Assembly (NCBI GenBank): GCA_021298245.1
Contig: JAJTDZ010000057.1
Span: forward strand, 1 to 35,723
Reading direction: 5' to 3'
Length of the DNA stretch: 35,723 nt
Source: Algoriphagus sp.
GTDB lineage: Bacteria > Bacteroidota > Bacteroidia > Cytophagales > Cyclobacteriaceae
Shown here: piece after piece, positions 1-8,196 of the stretch
Numbering within the stretch: position 1 is the first letter of the stretch
How the letters are laid out: each line of letters starts with the position of its first letter
Notes under the pieces: generated by a model
What the model was told of the DNA's origin: nothing
What the model saw: only the letters and a program-made list of their open reading frames with translations
The model's database searches: none
Translations under genes and position numbers: made by a program

Positions 1-1566
1 GCCATCAATGCCATGGGGGTAGCTCCTACTGGTGCAACGGTAGAATTTTACAAAGGACAGGGAATGGACTATCCTCCTCAATATGGACCTTTGGCTGCCA
101 CAACACCGGGAACACCAGGAGGCATACTTACCATGCTGGCAGAATATGGGACCCTGAGTTTGGAACAAGTGCTCAAGCCCGCCATGGATTTAGCCAAAGG
201 CTATCCCATCGAAGCCCAAACAGCCCAAGCGATAGAAAACAACAAGTCACGGATAAAGGAATGGCCCTATTCCAAAAAGGTATTTCTACCCCATTTAGGA
301 GCATCCAGAGAAGCTCCTTCTCCAGGAGAGATTTTTGTGCAAGAAGATTTATACCAAACCCTACTCAAATTAGTGGAAGCCGAGCGTACCGCTTTAAAAG
401 CTAAAAAATCCAGAAAAGAAGCCATCTATGCTGCCTACGATCGGTTTTATAAGGGAGACATCGCCAAGGAAATCGTCAGAGGCACTAGAGAACAAGGTGG
501 CCTATTCACTGAAGCCGATTTGGCCAATTGGAAAGTAAAAATCGAGGAGCCTCTTCAGGTAAACTACCGGGGCATCGATGTCTATAAAATGCAAGAGTGG
601 ACACAAGGCCCAGCCTTGCTGCAGTCCTTAAATATCTTGGAGAATTTTGACCTCAAATCCATGGGGTACAATTCCACCAATTACATACATACGGTATACC
701 AAGCAATGAGTTTGGCCTTCGCAGACCGAGATTTTTACTACGGTGATCCTGCATTTGTCAAATCCCCCATGAAAGGCTTACTCTCCAAGGAATATGCCAA
801 GGAAAGAGCAGCTCTTATTGGACCCATCAACAACCCAAACTTAGGAGCTGGAGACCCCTACCCCTTTCAAGGTGAAAGCAACCCTTACCTGCACCTATTG
901 AATAAAAACAGAGAAAAACTCGCTGGATTAAGTCAATCAGAAAATTTAAATCAAGTCGATGACAAATTTTTAGCTGATTTTCAGAGTGGCACCACCTCAG
1001 TGGAAGCTGCCGATGCAGCAGGATGGGTGGTATCGGTCACTCCTTCGGGAGGTTGGATTCCTGCCGTTATCGCAGGAAATACTGGCGTAGGACTCTCCCA
1101 ACGCATGCAGAGCTTTGTCTTGGATGAAAACCTCAATCCATACAACTTGCCCGAACCTGGCAAACGCCCACGCGTTACCCTTACCCCAAGTATGGCGCTG
1201 AAGGATGGCAAACCTTACCTTGCCTTTGCAGTACAGGGAGGAGATTCACAAGATCAAAACCTTCTTCAGTTCTTCCTCAATGTGGTTGAATTTGATATGA
1301 ATGTACAGGAAGCAGTAGAAGCCCCCAACTTCAACTCCTACCAGATGCAGAGTAGCTTTGGGGATCATGAAATTCGTCCAGGGGCCATTACACTGCGAGA
1401 AGATACTCCAGAATGGGTTCGTAGAGATTTATTGAAAAGAGGCTATACTATGGAATTTTGGAACAAAACCTCAGGGCCTCTCACTGCCATTTGGATAGAC
1501 TGGAAGCACGAAAGCTTTTGGGGTGGCGCCAGTAACTATGGGGATGATTATGGCATAGCTTGGTAA
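1..1566 (+). CDS. Gamma-glutamyltransferase family protein, 5'-truncated by window edge
   Basis: The reading frame is open from base 1, so the true start lies upstream; the Met codon at 13 is internal. The family (Ntn-hydrolase GGT, including HpxW/YwrD-like members) is made as an inactive precursor that cuts itself before a Thr, which becomes the nucleophile of the small subunit; it is normally exported and acts on glutathione or gamma-glutamyl compounds. The candidate nucleophile is the second Thr in SGTTSVEAAD (codons 991-996). The large-subunit segment YGPLAATTPGTPGG and the small-subunit segment GNTGVGLSQRMQSF fit the family, as does the PRVTLTPSMAL stretch. About 100 N-terminal residues including any signal peptide should be missing. 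A strong hairpin follows the stop. The exact substrate cannot be read from the sequence. Confidence 0.88.
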   Translation, partial: AINAMGVAPTGATVEFYKGQGMDYPPQYGPLAATTPGTPGGILTMLAEYGTLSLEQVLKPAMDLAKGYPIEAQTAQAIENNKSRIKEWPYSKKVFLPHLGASREAPSPGEIFVQEDLYQTLLKLVEAERTALKAKKSRKEAIYAAYDRFYKGDIAKEIVRGTREQGGLFTEADLANWKVKIEEPLQVNYRGIDVYKMQEWTQGPALLQSLNILENFDLKSMGYNSTNYIHTVYQAMSLAFADRDFYYGDPAFVKSPMKGLLSKEYAKERAALIGPINNPNLGAGDPYPFQGESNPYLHLLNKNREKLAGLSQSENLNQVDDKFLADFQSGTTSVEAADAAGWVVSVTPSGGWIPAVIAGNTGVGLSQRMQSFVLDENLNPYNLPEPGKRPRVTLTPSMALKDGKPYLAFAVQGGDSQDQNLLQFFLNVVEFDMNVQEAVEAPNFNSYQMQSSFGDHEIRPGAITLREDTPEWVRRDLLKRGYTMEFWNKTSGPLTAIWIDWKHESFWGGASNYGDDYGIAW

Positions 1567-1568
1567 AA

Positions 1569-1600
1569 GAAAGGGGAGTTTTCAAACTCCCCTTTCTTTT
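1569..1600. terminator. Bidirectional Rho-independent terminator
   Basis: A 13-base perfect inverted repeat (GAAAGGGGAGTTT at 1569-1581 and its complement at 1584-1596; realistic fold 12 bp with a 4-nt loop) is followed by TTTT on the plus strand and, read on the minus strand, also runs into T residues. It sits between two convergent genes, the gamma-glutamyltransferase and the PhoD-like phosphatase, and would serve both. Confidence 0.85.
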
Positions 1601-1615
1601 TACTATTTTCTAAAC

Positions 1616-2635
1616 TTATTTCTTTCGTTTTGCAGTCATAGGAATCACTTGTTGAGCATAAACTCTTCCATTTTCCCCTTTGATCTCCATTACTACTTGT
1701 TTGCTCTTCCAGTCAATTGTGGCCAATCCATAATTTAATTTGGCAATTAACTCGCTTACACGTAAACTATTTTTCTCTTCTGCAATACCTGACCAGGTGT
1801 GAGTCATTCCACTGGAAGTCACTTCGTAAAGGCCCATGGGAAATCTCTCATCCTCCAGTTTCATGATTTCTGCAATATGACGATCCCCACTGAGCAATAT
1901 GGGGGTTTGAACACCAGAACTTGCTAAAAGTTGAAGTAAACGCTCTCTTTCTTTGGGGAAATTGGCCCATTTTTCATAGGCATGCTCTGTGGGAAGAAAT
2001 TGACTTCCCGATACCAGTAGATTTACTTTTGCCTTGCTTTTAACCAATTCATTTTCCAACCATTTCCATTGCTCTTCCCCCAATACCTGACCATTGGGAT
2101 TGGTTTGATAGACACGATTTTCCCGCATCAGGGTATCCCTAAAGTAGCGAACATCCAAAAGTATTACTTTGACTTGCTGATCTCCCTTACCAAAGGTATG
2201 GGAAGTATATCCTCCCTCTCGCTTTCGCTCTGGAGCCTGAGCAGGAATACCTACAAAATCAAACATCAAGTCCCTAGACTCCTTCTTTTGTACAAAATTT
2301 TTCCCTCCATCGTTAATTCCATAATCATGATCGTCCCAAACTCCAATGACCGGTGTTGAGGCTTTAAGAACTTGATAATCTAGGTTAGCATTCTGCCTTG
2401 CATACTTGGCTCTCAAGGTATCCATGACTCGGGAATCTCCATAAATATTATCCCCCATCCATACCCAGAGGTCAGGATGATCTGCTGCGATGGGTTTCCA
2501 TAAAGGCTGTGGAGAATCTTGCCTATTGCAAGAGCCAAAAGCAATTTTCTCAAATGGATGACGCTGAGAGATAGCATCTTGGACAGCTAAAAAATAAAAA
2601 AGGAATAAGGATAGAAAAATCAGAATAGGTCTCAT
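1616..2635 (-). CDS. Exported PhoD-like metallophosphatase
   Basis: 339 residues with an N-terminal hydrophobic signal segment (residues 1-23, ending around AISQ), so the protein is expected in the periplasm or outside. It carries the metal-binding blocks of the PhoD/alkaline phosphatase D superfamily in order: GSCNRQD near residue 34, WMGDNIYGD, WDDHDYGINDGG and, late, LSGDRHIAE. Family members hydrolyse phosphate mono- or diesters using a bound metal centre. This shorter PhoD-like version is common in Bacteroidota and lacks the large N-terminal domain of Bacillus PhoD. It is the only gene in its transcription unit that I can define; the TDO gene upstream is 79 bp away on the same strand and could be co-transcribed. 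The exact substrate is unknown. Confidence 0.85.
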   Translation of the reverse strand: MRPILIFLSLFLFYFLAVQDAISQRHPFEKIAFGSCNRQDSPQPLWKPIAADHPDLWVWMGDNIYGDSRVMDTLRAKYARQNANLDYQVLKASTPVIGVWDDHDYGINDGGKNFVQKKESRDLMFDFVGIPAQAPERKREGGYTSHTFGKGDQQVKVILLDVRYFRDTLMRENRVYQTNPNGQVLGEEQWKWLENELVKSKAKVNLLVSGSQFLPTEHAYEKWANFPKERERLLQLLASSGVQTPILLSGDRHIAEIMKLEDERFPMGLYEVTSSGMTHTWSGIAEEKNSLRVSELIAKLNYGLATIDWKSKQVVMEIKGENGRVYAQQVIPMTAKRKK

Positions 2636-2714
2636 AGGAAATAGATTTTGTTGACACGGAAAAAAATGGTAGGATTCAGCAGAAATCTCTTTGGATTAAC
2701 CTGATACAATGAAG

Positions 2715-3686
2715 TTACTCCTTTTGCATCTCTTCTCCAAAAATCTCCTTAACTACCCAGCCCTTTCCCCATTCCTCTTGCTCTTTTTGAGTCCACAATT
2801 CGGGAAAAAAGATAACCTTCTGAAAACGAGGTGGGAGGTATTTTTGCCAATTAGTACCCCCAGTTGCAGCAATAGCATCGGGATCACGATGCAAAAAACG
2901 CACAGCAGATTTGTAGTGGGCCAATGGCCAAAATACATTGGCTTTTAAATCAAATTGTCGCATCAACTCCCTCAATTCCTTAGAAGGATTTTTCAATTCC
3001 GAATATTTTCTCCATAAGTTTTTATGTCGATAGCTGCCGATCAATTCTACCAAATGCTTTCCGTATTTGGCTTCAAAGCTTTTTAAGGTCAAGGTTTTTT
3101 TTCCTGTTGCCAGTTCTATGGCTCCTTGCTGCCAATACAGGTGCGAAAACAATTCTTGAGCAGACGATTCCCTACTAAAAGAATCTCTTTTACTTAGAGT
3201 GACCAAACGATAAGCGTCCGTAGCCATCAATTCAATTTCGCGAAATTGTGCACTTTGAAAACCAGAGGAGGGCAACAAGGACATGCGGAATTTCAAAAAT
3301 TGCTCTTTTTCCATCCCTTTCCACATGACCGCAAAGGAACTAATCAACTGATCAAAATATAGTATTACCCGCTCTAGCCTACAACTAAAAAATTCCTCTG
3401 AAAGGGAAATTTGATTGGCAAGTTGCTCAAGTTCAGAGATAATGAGATTAAAATACAGCTCGGTGATTTGATGGTAAATGATAAAAATTTTTTCATCCCT
3501 AAAACTTGTTTTGGGCTGCTGCAAGGATAGCAAGGTATCCAAATGTATATATTCCCAGTACGTCAGGTAATCTGCATAGAGCAATCCCTCCAAATAAGAA
3601 ACCATATCTTGGCCAGAAGCCTCAAACTTTTCTTGAAGTTGATTGATCTTTTCTAAAATCTTTGGGTCTAATGAGGAAGCGTCCAT
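2715..3686 (-). CDS. kynA: Tryptophan 2,3-dioxygenase (TDO) family protein
   Basis: 323 residues, cytoplasmic, no signal peptide. TDO opens the indole ring of L-tryptophan with O2 to N-formylkynurenine, using haem b, the first step of the kynurenine pathway. Visible family landmarks: the TYWEYIHLDTLLSLQ segment (residues 42-56), HQITELYFNL (His72 matches the active-site His), LAHYKSAVRFL with His257 as the likely haem ligand, and the substrate loop ATGGTNWQKYL followed by FFPELW near the C-terminus. The sequence is diverged from proteobacterial TDO but of normal length. It is transcribed away from a glutaryl-CoA dehydrogenase gene across a 126-bp gap, which hints at amino-acid breakdown. No kynureninase or kynurenine formamidase gene is in the window. 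Confidence 0.82.
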   Translation of the reverse strand: MDASSLDPKILEKINQLQEKFEASGQDMVSYLEGLLYADYLTYWEYIHLDTLLSLQQPKTSFRDEKIFIIYHQITELYFNLIISELEQLANQISLSEEFFSCRLERVILYFDQLISSFAVMWKGMEKEQFLKFRMSLLPSSGFQSAQFREIELMATDAYRLVTLSKRDSFSRESSAQELFSHLYWQQGAIELATGKKTLTLKSFEAKYGKHLVELIGSYRHKNLWRKYSELKNPSKELRELMRQFDLKANVFWPLAHYKSAVRFLHRDPDAIAATGGTNWQKYLPPRFQKVIFFPELWTQKEQEEWGKGWVVKEIFGEEMQKE

Positions 3687-3812
3687 AGGAATTTTTACAA
3701 AGAAAGCATGTTAAATCAGCTCCTTTCTGCTTAATTTCGATGCAAGAATAGAGAAATTACTTGGGTAAAATTGAAGTTTTCCAGAATATAAACCAAATAA
3801 ACCGCGGAGGCC

Positions 3813-5009
3813 ATGGCAATCCAAAAATCTTTGAAGCAAGATCTTTTTGAAGGAGTAGATTTTCTTGATTTAGATGACTTATTGAGCGAGGAACAAAAAT
3901 TAATTCGCTCATCTATCCGTGACTTTGTTAAAAAAGAAATTTCTCCCTACATAGAAGATTGGGCTCAACAGGCCCATTTCCCCTATGAAATTGTCAAGAA
4001 ATTTGGTGAAGTCGGTGCGTTTGGTCCCCAACTTCCGGTCGAATACGGCTGTGGTGGCCTTGATTATATTTCCTACGGATTGATTATGCAAGAGATCGAA
4101 CGGGGAGATTCCGGAATGCGATCTACTGCTTCAGTGCAAGGATCCTTGGTGATGTATCCCATTTATAAGTTTGGTTCTGAGGAGCAAAGGAAAAAATACC
4201 TACCCAAATTAGCCACTGGAGAACTTTTAGGTTGTTTTGGCCTTACTGAGCCTGACCATGGATCCAATCCTAGCGGAATGGTGACTAACTTTAAGGACAT
4301 GGGCGACCACTACTTGCTCAATGGAGCTAAAATGTGGATCTCTAATTCCCCCAAGGCAGATCTTGCGATCGTTTGGGCGAAAAATGAAGAAGGAAGAATT
4401 CATGGCCTAATCGTAGAGCGGGGAATGGAAGGATTTAGCACTCCTGAGACCCACAACAAATGGTCCCTAAGGGCTTCGTGTACCGGTGAATTGGTCTTTG
4501 ATAACGTTAAGGTTCCAAAAGAAAACCTGCTTCCAGGAAAATCAGGATTGGGAGCTCCCATGATGTGTTTGGACTCTGCTCGTTTTGGTATTGCCTGGGG
4601 TGCGATTGGAGCGGCCATGGATTGCTACGAAAGTGCACGGAAGTATGCTGCCGAGCGTATCCAATTTGGAAAACCTATTGCAGGGTTTCAGTTGACTCAG
4701 AAAAAATTAGCAGAAATGCTCACAGAAATTACCAAAGCTCAATTATTGGCTTGGAAAGTTGGCAAAATGATGAACGAAGGCACTGCCAAGACCGTTCACA
4801 TTTCCATGGCCAAGCGAAATAATGTAGAAATGGCCTTGAATGTAGCTCGTGAGGCACGTCAAATTCATGGGGGCATGGGAATCACGGGAGAATACCCGAT
4901 CATGCGCCACATGATGAATCTAGAATCGGTACTCACTTATGAAGGAACGCATGATATCCACTTGTTGATCCTGGGCAACGAAATCACGGGAATACCTGCT
5001 TTCAAATAA
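3813..5009 (+). CDS. gcdH: Glutaryl-CoA dehydrogenase (acyl-CoA dehydrogenase family)
   Basis: 398 residues, cytoplasmic FAD enzyme. It oxidises and decarboxylates glutaryl-CoA to crotonyl-CoA, passing electrons to electron-transfer flavoprotein, in lysine and tryptophan breakdown. Two features separate it from generic acyl-CoA dehydrogenases: the RSTASVQGSLVM segment with Arg103, which in known enzymes binds the free carboxylate of the glutaryl group, and the TYEGTHDIHLLILG block with catalytic base Glu377. The FAD-binding stretch LTEPDHGSNPSGM and the C-terminal RQIHGGMGITGEY block are intact. The start at 3813 agrees with the family N-terminus; an unusual GGAGG lies only 2 nt before the ATG, closer than a useful Shine-Dalgarno spacing. 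It is divergent from the TDO gene, with which it may share control. Confidence 0.93.
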   Translation: MAIQKSLKQDLFEGVDFLDLDDLLSEEQKLIRSSIRDFVKKEISPYIEDWAQQAHFPYEIVKKFGEVGAFGPQLPVEYGCGGLDYISYGLIMQEIERGDSGMRSTASVQGSLVMYPIYKFGSEEQRKKYLPKLATGELLGCFGLTEPDHGSNPSGMVTNFKDMGDHYLLNGAKMWISNSPKADLAIVWAKNEEGRIHGLIVERGMEGFSTPETHNKWSLRASCTGELVFDNVKVPKENLLPGKSGLGAPMMCLDSARFGIAWGAIGAAMDCYESARKYAAERIQFGKPIAGFQLTQKKLAEMLTEITKAQLLAWKVGKMMNEGTAKTVHISMAKRNNVEMALNVAREARQIHGGMGITGEYPIMRHMMNLESVLTYEGTHDIHLLILGNEITGIPAFK

Positions 5010-5076
5010 GGAAACAGAAGGACTCGAAATGGGATGAAAAGAGTGCATAGATTAAGGTTAAATTATATTTAATGAT

Positions 5077-5955
5077 ATGTTGAAAAATAATTTTTCAATT
5101 TTATTGATGTTTTTGGTATTTAACACAAATGCCCAAGTATCACAATTGAATGGCATTTTTGACCAAGTAGCTATTGATGCGCGTGCGGGGACATCCAATC
5201 TAACTTCGGGTGGAAGTGACACCACGAATGTAGTTTACGAAGTGGTGGAAATACAGCCAAGTCCTGCGGGCGGTATGGCAGGATGGAACAAATACTTATC
5301 AGAGAACCTACGCTACCCGCCAAATGCCCAACGGAAGGGCATAGAGGGTACGGTCATTGTTGCCTTCGTAGTGAATACAGATGGGACGACAACAGATATT
5401 GAAATATTGAGAAGTGTTGGGGGAGGTTGTGACGAGGAAGTAATTCGGATCGTCCAAGGTTCCCCCAAATGGACACCAGGCATGCAACGTGGCACGCCCG
5501 TCAGAACACGCATGCGCTTGCCTCTTCGATTTATGTTAGGAGGGACTGATACGAGCAGAGATAGCACCGAAGTATCCCTTAATGCGGTACCGCTCTCACC
5601 GGCTAAGGATGGGCAAGATTCAAGTCAAGAAAGTGTAGCGCTCTTTTTCGATGTGGTGGATACACCGCCAAGTCCTGTCGGCGGCCTTGAGGCATGGAGC
5701 AGGCACCTTTCGGAAAACTTGACCTATCCCACGTCTGCGAGAATGAAAGGAATACAAGGCACGGTGCTAGTGTCCTTTATTGTCAATACCGACGGCACTA
5801 TTGAAGGGATTGAGTTGGTGCAGGGTATCGGGGGAGGATGCGACGAAGAAGCTATCCGCATAATAAAAAGTTCCCCTGGTTGGTCGCCGGGAATGATCAA
5901 AGGCAAGGCCGTTCGCACGCGCATGAAAATCCCTTTAAGTTTTAAACTAGGTTGA
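5077..5955 (+). CDS. Exported protein with two tandem TonB C-terminal domains
   Basis: 292 residues with an N-terminal signal segment (residues 1-19, ending NTNA) and then two copies of the TonB C-terminal domain, about residues 53-154 and 190-292. Both copies have a P-S-P-GG motif, SENL-YP, a G(I)-GTV-V-F-VNTDGT strand block, GGGCDEE and a W-PG-----VRTRM segment; the copies are offset by 137 residues. Normal TonB has an inner-membrane anchor and a Pro-rich linker before one such domain and hands proton-motive energy to outer-membrane receptors. Here neither anchor nor ExbBD neighbours are visible, so an energy-transducing role is doubtful; peptidoglycan or receptor binding is possible. The gene uses more G+C-rich codons than its neighbours and is followed by a G+C-rich inverted repeat. 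Confidence 0.8.
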   Translation: MLKNNFSILLMFLVFNTNAQVSQLNGIFDQVAIDARAGTSNLTSGGSDTTNVVYEVVEIQPSPAGGMAGWNKYLSENLRYPPNAQRKGIEGTVIVAFVVNTDGTTTDIEILRSVGGGCDEEVIRIVQGSPKWTPGMQRGTPVRTRMRLPLRFMLGGTDTSRDSTEVSLNAVPLSPAKDGQDSSQESVALFFDVVDTPPSPVGGLEAWSRHLSENLTYPTSARMKGIQGTVLVSFIVNTDGTIEGIELVQGIGGGCDEEAIRIIKSSPGWSPGMIKGKAVRTRMKIPLSFKLG

Positions 5956-5976
5956 TTTAGGGGTGGACCAAAATTA

Positions 5977-6022
5977 CTTTGCGTCCTGCCTGCGGTAGGC
6001 AGGCTCTGCGCCTTTGCGGGGG
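5977..6022. repeat. GC-rich dispersed-type inverted repeat
   Basis: Inside the AT-rich gap after the TonB-domain gene sits CCTGCCTGCGGTAGGCAGG (5985-6003), a 7-bp stem (CCTGCCT/AGGCAGG) around GCGGT, flanked by the related words ctttgcg and cctttgcgggg. From memory, similar CCTGCC..GGCAGG plus 'ctctgcgcctttgcg' units occur between genes in many Bacteroidota genomes. There is no T-tract, so it is not a standard terminator. Only one copy is present in this window, so dispersal cannot be shown here. Confidence 0.5.
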
Positions 6023-6061
6023 AAAAAGAATATTATCCACCAAATTCGGGGCGCTCTTTTT

Positions 6062-6934
6062 TTAATCCCATTGACTAGGATTCGTCAGCATCTCTTGAAG
6101 GTCCTTCACAGTTGGGTTTGGATTCCCTGTAAGCAAGTAATAAATCAGTCGTGCATCGTCAGGATTGACTTCATTTCCATTTTTAGAAGCCTCGAGACGT
6201 CTATACAACCAGGCCCAGGATCCTTTTTCAAATGGCTTTGGCTCTTTCTTCGAAGAATCATTCAACCATTCATAAGCGGACAAAGGTGCTTTCAGGCCTT
6301 CTTTTCCATTCGTCTCTTTGACCAAAGAGACCAATTGTAATTGCTTGCCTTGAAAACTTTCTTGTAATTTCTCCCAGGTCCAACCTGTATGCGTCTCTCC
6401 TTCTCCAGGGTTATTTGCATGCTCTTGATCCCAGGTCGAGTACGAGATAACACGAACGAATTTAAGTTTGGTTGAATCCGCTTCATTCAAAGAAGTTCCA
6501 ATAACCTCTAAAGGACCCGAAGCGAGGATAGTCAACGGGTTTTTCGATGAACTCTTATTAATAAGTTCTGTGATTTCAATGATTGCATAATTAGGTGCGG
6601 TGACTGCTTCAATAAACTTTGTTTTTTTGAATCCAAACTGATTTGCACCCAAAAAAGCACTCTCTCTCATTTGAGCATCTGCACCTGCATGGGTTTTGTT
6701 GGATCCCCAGGTGTGGCTGCTGAAAGAATACACCATCACCTTATCTTGGATTTCTTTTGCAGCCATCAAAGCCAAGGTCAATGGCGTCGCTCCCCATTCT
6801 CCCTTACCATGCTCATTCCCATCCGTCACCACCACAATCCGCTCCCCGGTGTAGGGAACAGTTTGAGCGCTTAGTCCTAAACTCAAAGTCAGGCAAAAAA
6901 CGAGCGAAATTTTACTTATTTTTAAGTTTAACAT
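6062..6934 (-). CDS. Exported nucleoside-hydrolase-like protein of unknown function
   Basis: 290 residues; signal peptide at residues 1-23 (ending LGLSAQ). After it, RIVVVTDGNEHGKGEWG is followed by an alanine/leucine-rich helix and VMVYSFSS, and later AIIEITELI and PLTILASGPLEVIGTSLNEA. This order resembles the inosine-uridine nucleoside hydrolase fold (first-strand Asp, then a GPLTN-type loop). The usual DxDxxxDD calcium-binding cluster is not there: only one Asp is kept in TDGNEHG, so classical nucleosidase activity is uncertain. It may belong to a DUF1593-like or related secreted group acting on sugar compounds. The neighbours give no clear lead; it could be co-transcribed with the DUF1573 gene about 100 bp upstream. 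The gene call is firm, the family call tentative. Confidence 0.55.
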   Translation of the reverse strand: MLNLKISKISLVFCLTLSLGLSAQTVPYTGERIVVVTDGNEHGKGEWGATPLTLALMAAKEIQDKVMVYSFSSHTWGSNKTHAGADAQMRESAFLGANQFGFKKTKFIEAVTAPNYAIIEITELINKSSSKNPLTILASGPLEVIGTSLNEADSTKLKFVRVISYSTWDQEHANNPGEGETHTGWTWEKLQESFQGKQLQLVSLVKETNGKEGLKAPLSAYEWLNDSSKKEPKPFEKGSWAWLYRRLEASKNGNEVNPDDARLIYYLLTGNPNPTVKDLQEMLTNPSQWD

Positions 6935-7038
6935 CGTATAGTTAATTTTTTACTATTCAATTGGTTTAAGCACAATATATTTTTTTATTTTTAACTGAAA
7001 TCTAGGTCGATTCTTCTCAAATTTTCGAGCGTAATTTC

Positions 7039-8127
7039 CTAGTCTACCCGACTTTTAATTACCAGCAACTGAACCGGATTAACCGGGTCATTGGTGAAAA
7101 TGTAGATATTCCGTTGATCAATTCCTTTTCTACCGACAGGATCAAAGGTGAGTAGTAATTCCATTTGCTCTCCTGGAGCCAAGGTATTTTTGGATGCTTC
7201 CACTACAAGACATTCGCAGTTGTCTTGTATTTTTCTTAATTCTAGGGTCTTTTTCCCCAAGTTTTTCAACTCAATAGATTTTCTAATCACTGTACTTGAA
7301 TTGATATCACCCAATTCAATTACTTTTTGAGAAATAAAGAGTTGAGGAACTTCATTCAACTGATCCTTGGTGATAGGAGCAAAGTAGTCGAAAAGATCTG
7401 CCAATACTTCAAGTTGTACTGATGAGTCAGCATTTTTGTTCCAAGTGAAAGTGACCAAATCGACCACTGCACCCAATTCAGGTCTTTGACTAGCATCGTA
7501 AGTCAATTGGATTAAACCGCGTTCCTGAGGTCGTACTTTATCTTGTAAAGGTTCCAATTTTATGTAGGAAGGAGCCACAAACGTGAAAGCATTTTTTTCT
7601 AAGGAAGACGTTCCGTGGTTAAAAAATTCGATGAATTTGATTTTTGGCTCATTATCGAACACATCCCCCATGGATATTTTCTTCATTCTAAAGCCTAAAG
7701 AGCCTATTTTTACAGGATAATTCTGCTCCAAATCTTTGGGATAGGGAATGGAGATTCCTTCAAGATAAATGGAATCCTGCACATGAGTTCCTCCTCCTTG
7801 CACGAGTATAAGTTTGGAAAAATAACCTGCAGAGGAGCTTGGATCAAAAGCTACTTTTATGCTTCCTCTTTGACCAAGAGCAAGGGTATCTTTAGAAAAA
7901 GAAACGGTAGTACATCCACATTCTGGAGACACCTGTACCAAATGAAAGGGCCCCGACTGGGTAACAGTAAATTCAAATTCCGCTGTTCGAAATCCCTCTT
8001 CTTCTAGTAAGGTGCCTAAATTGATTCGATCTACTTTCCAGATGAGTTTGGGCACACTGGAAGTTTGTGCAGGTAAGGATATGCTCAAAAAAACGCAAAA
8101 ACCAAAAAGAAGGGAAAGAAATTTCAT
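7039..8127 (-). CDS. Exported DUF1573 domain protein
   Basis: About 362 residues. I place the start at the ATG at 8127 because it gives a clean signal peptide (MKFLSLLFGFCVFLSISLPA); the frame can be opened 5 codons earlier only with TTG. The mature part has two Ig-like beta-rich units of the DUF1573 type. The first carries SPECGCTTVSFSKDTLALGQ then VAFDPSSSAGYFSK; the second, near the C-terminus, carries DNCECLVVEASKNTLAPGEQ then LTFDPVGRKG and NDPVNP. Such proteins are abundant, exported and poorly characterised in Bacteroidota, perhaps giving structural or adhesive functions in the envelope. It is divergent from trpS over a 69-bp gap. No catalytic residues are apparent. Confidence 0.8.
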   Translation of the reverse strand: MKFLSLLFGFCVFLSISLPAQTSSVPKLIWKVDRINLGTLLEEEGFRTAEFEFTVTQSGPFHLVQVSPECGCTTVSFSKDTLALGQRGSIKVAFDPSSSAGYFSKLILVQGGGTHVQDSIYLEGISIPYPKDLEQNYPVKIGSLGFRMKKISMGDVFDNEPKIKFIEFFNHGTSSLEKNAFTFVAPSYIKLEPLQDKVRPQERGLIQLTYDASQRPELGAVVDLVTFTWNKNADSSVQLEVLADLFDYFAPITKDQLNEVPQLFISQKVIELGDINSSTVIRKSIELKNLGKKTLELRKIQDNCECLVVEASKNTLAPGEQMELLLTFDPVGRKGIDQRNIYIFTNDPVNPVQLLVIKSRVD

Positions 8128-8196
8128 GTCTGCAAATAACAAAAAAAATGCCAGCAGAATATCTTGATTTAGTTAATTTGCATCAAAATAAGATAA

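Noticed and set aside
6014-6340. Plus-strand frame of 108 codons
   Set aside because: Antisense to the C-terminal part of the intact nucleoside-hydrolase-like gene, no motif.
8128-8142. TTG start for the DUF1573 gene at 8142
   Set aside because: The ATG at 8127 begins directly at the signal peptide; the upstream residues add nothing to it.
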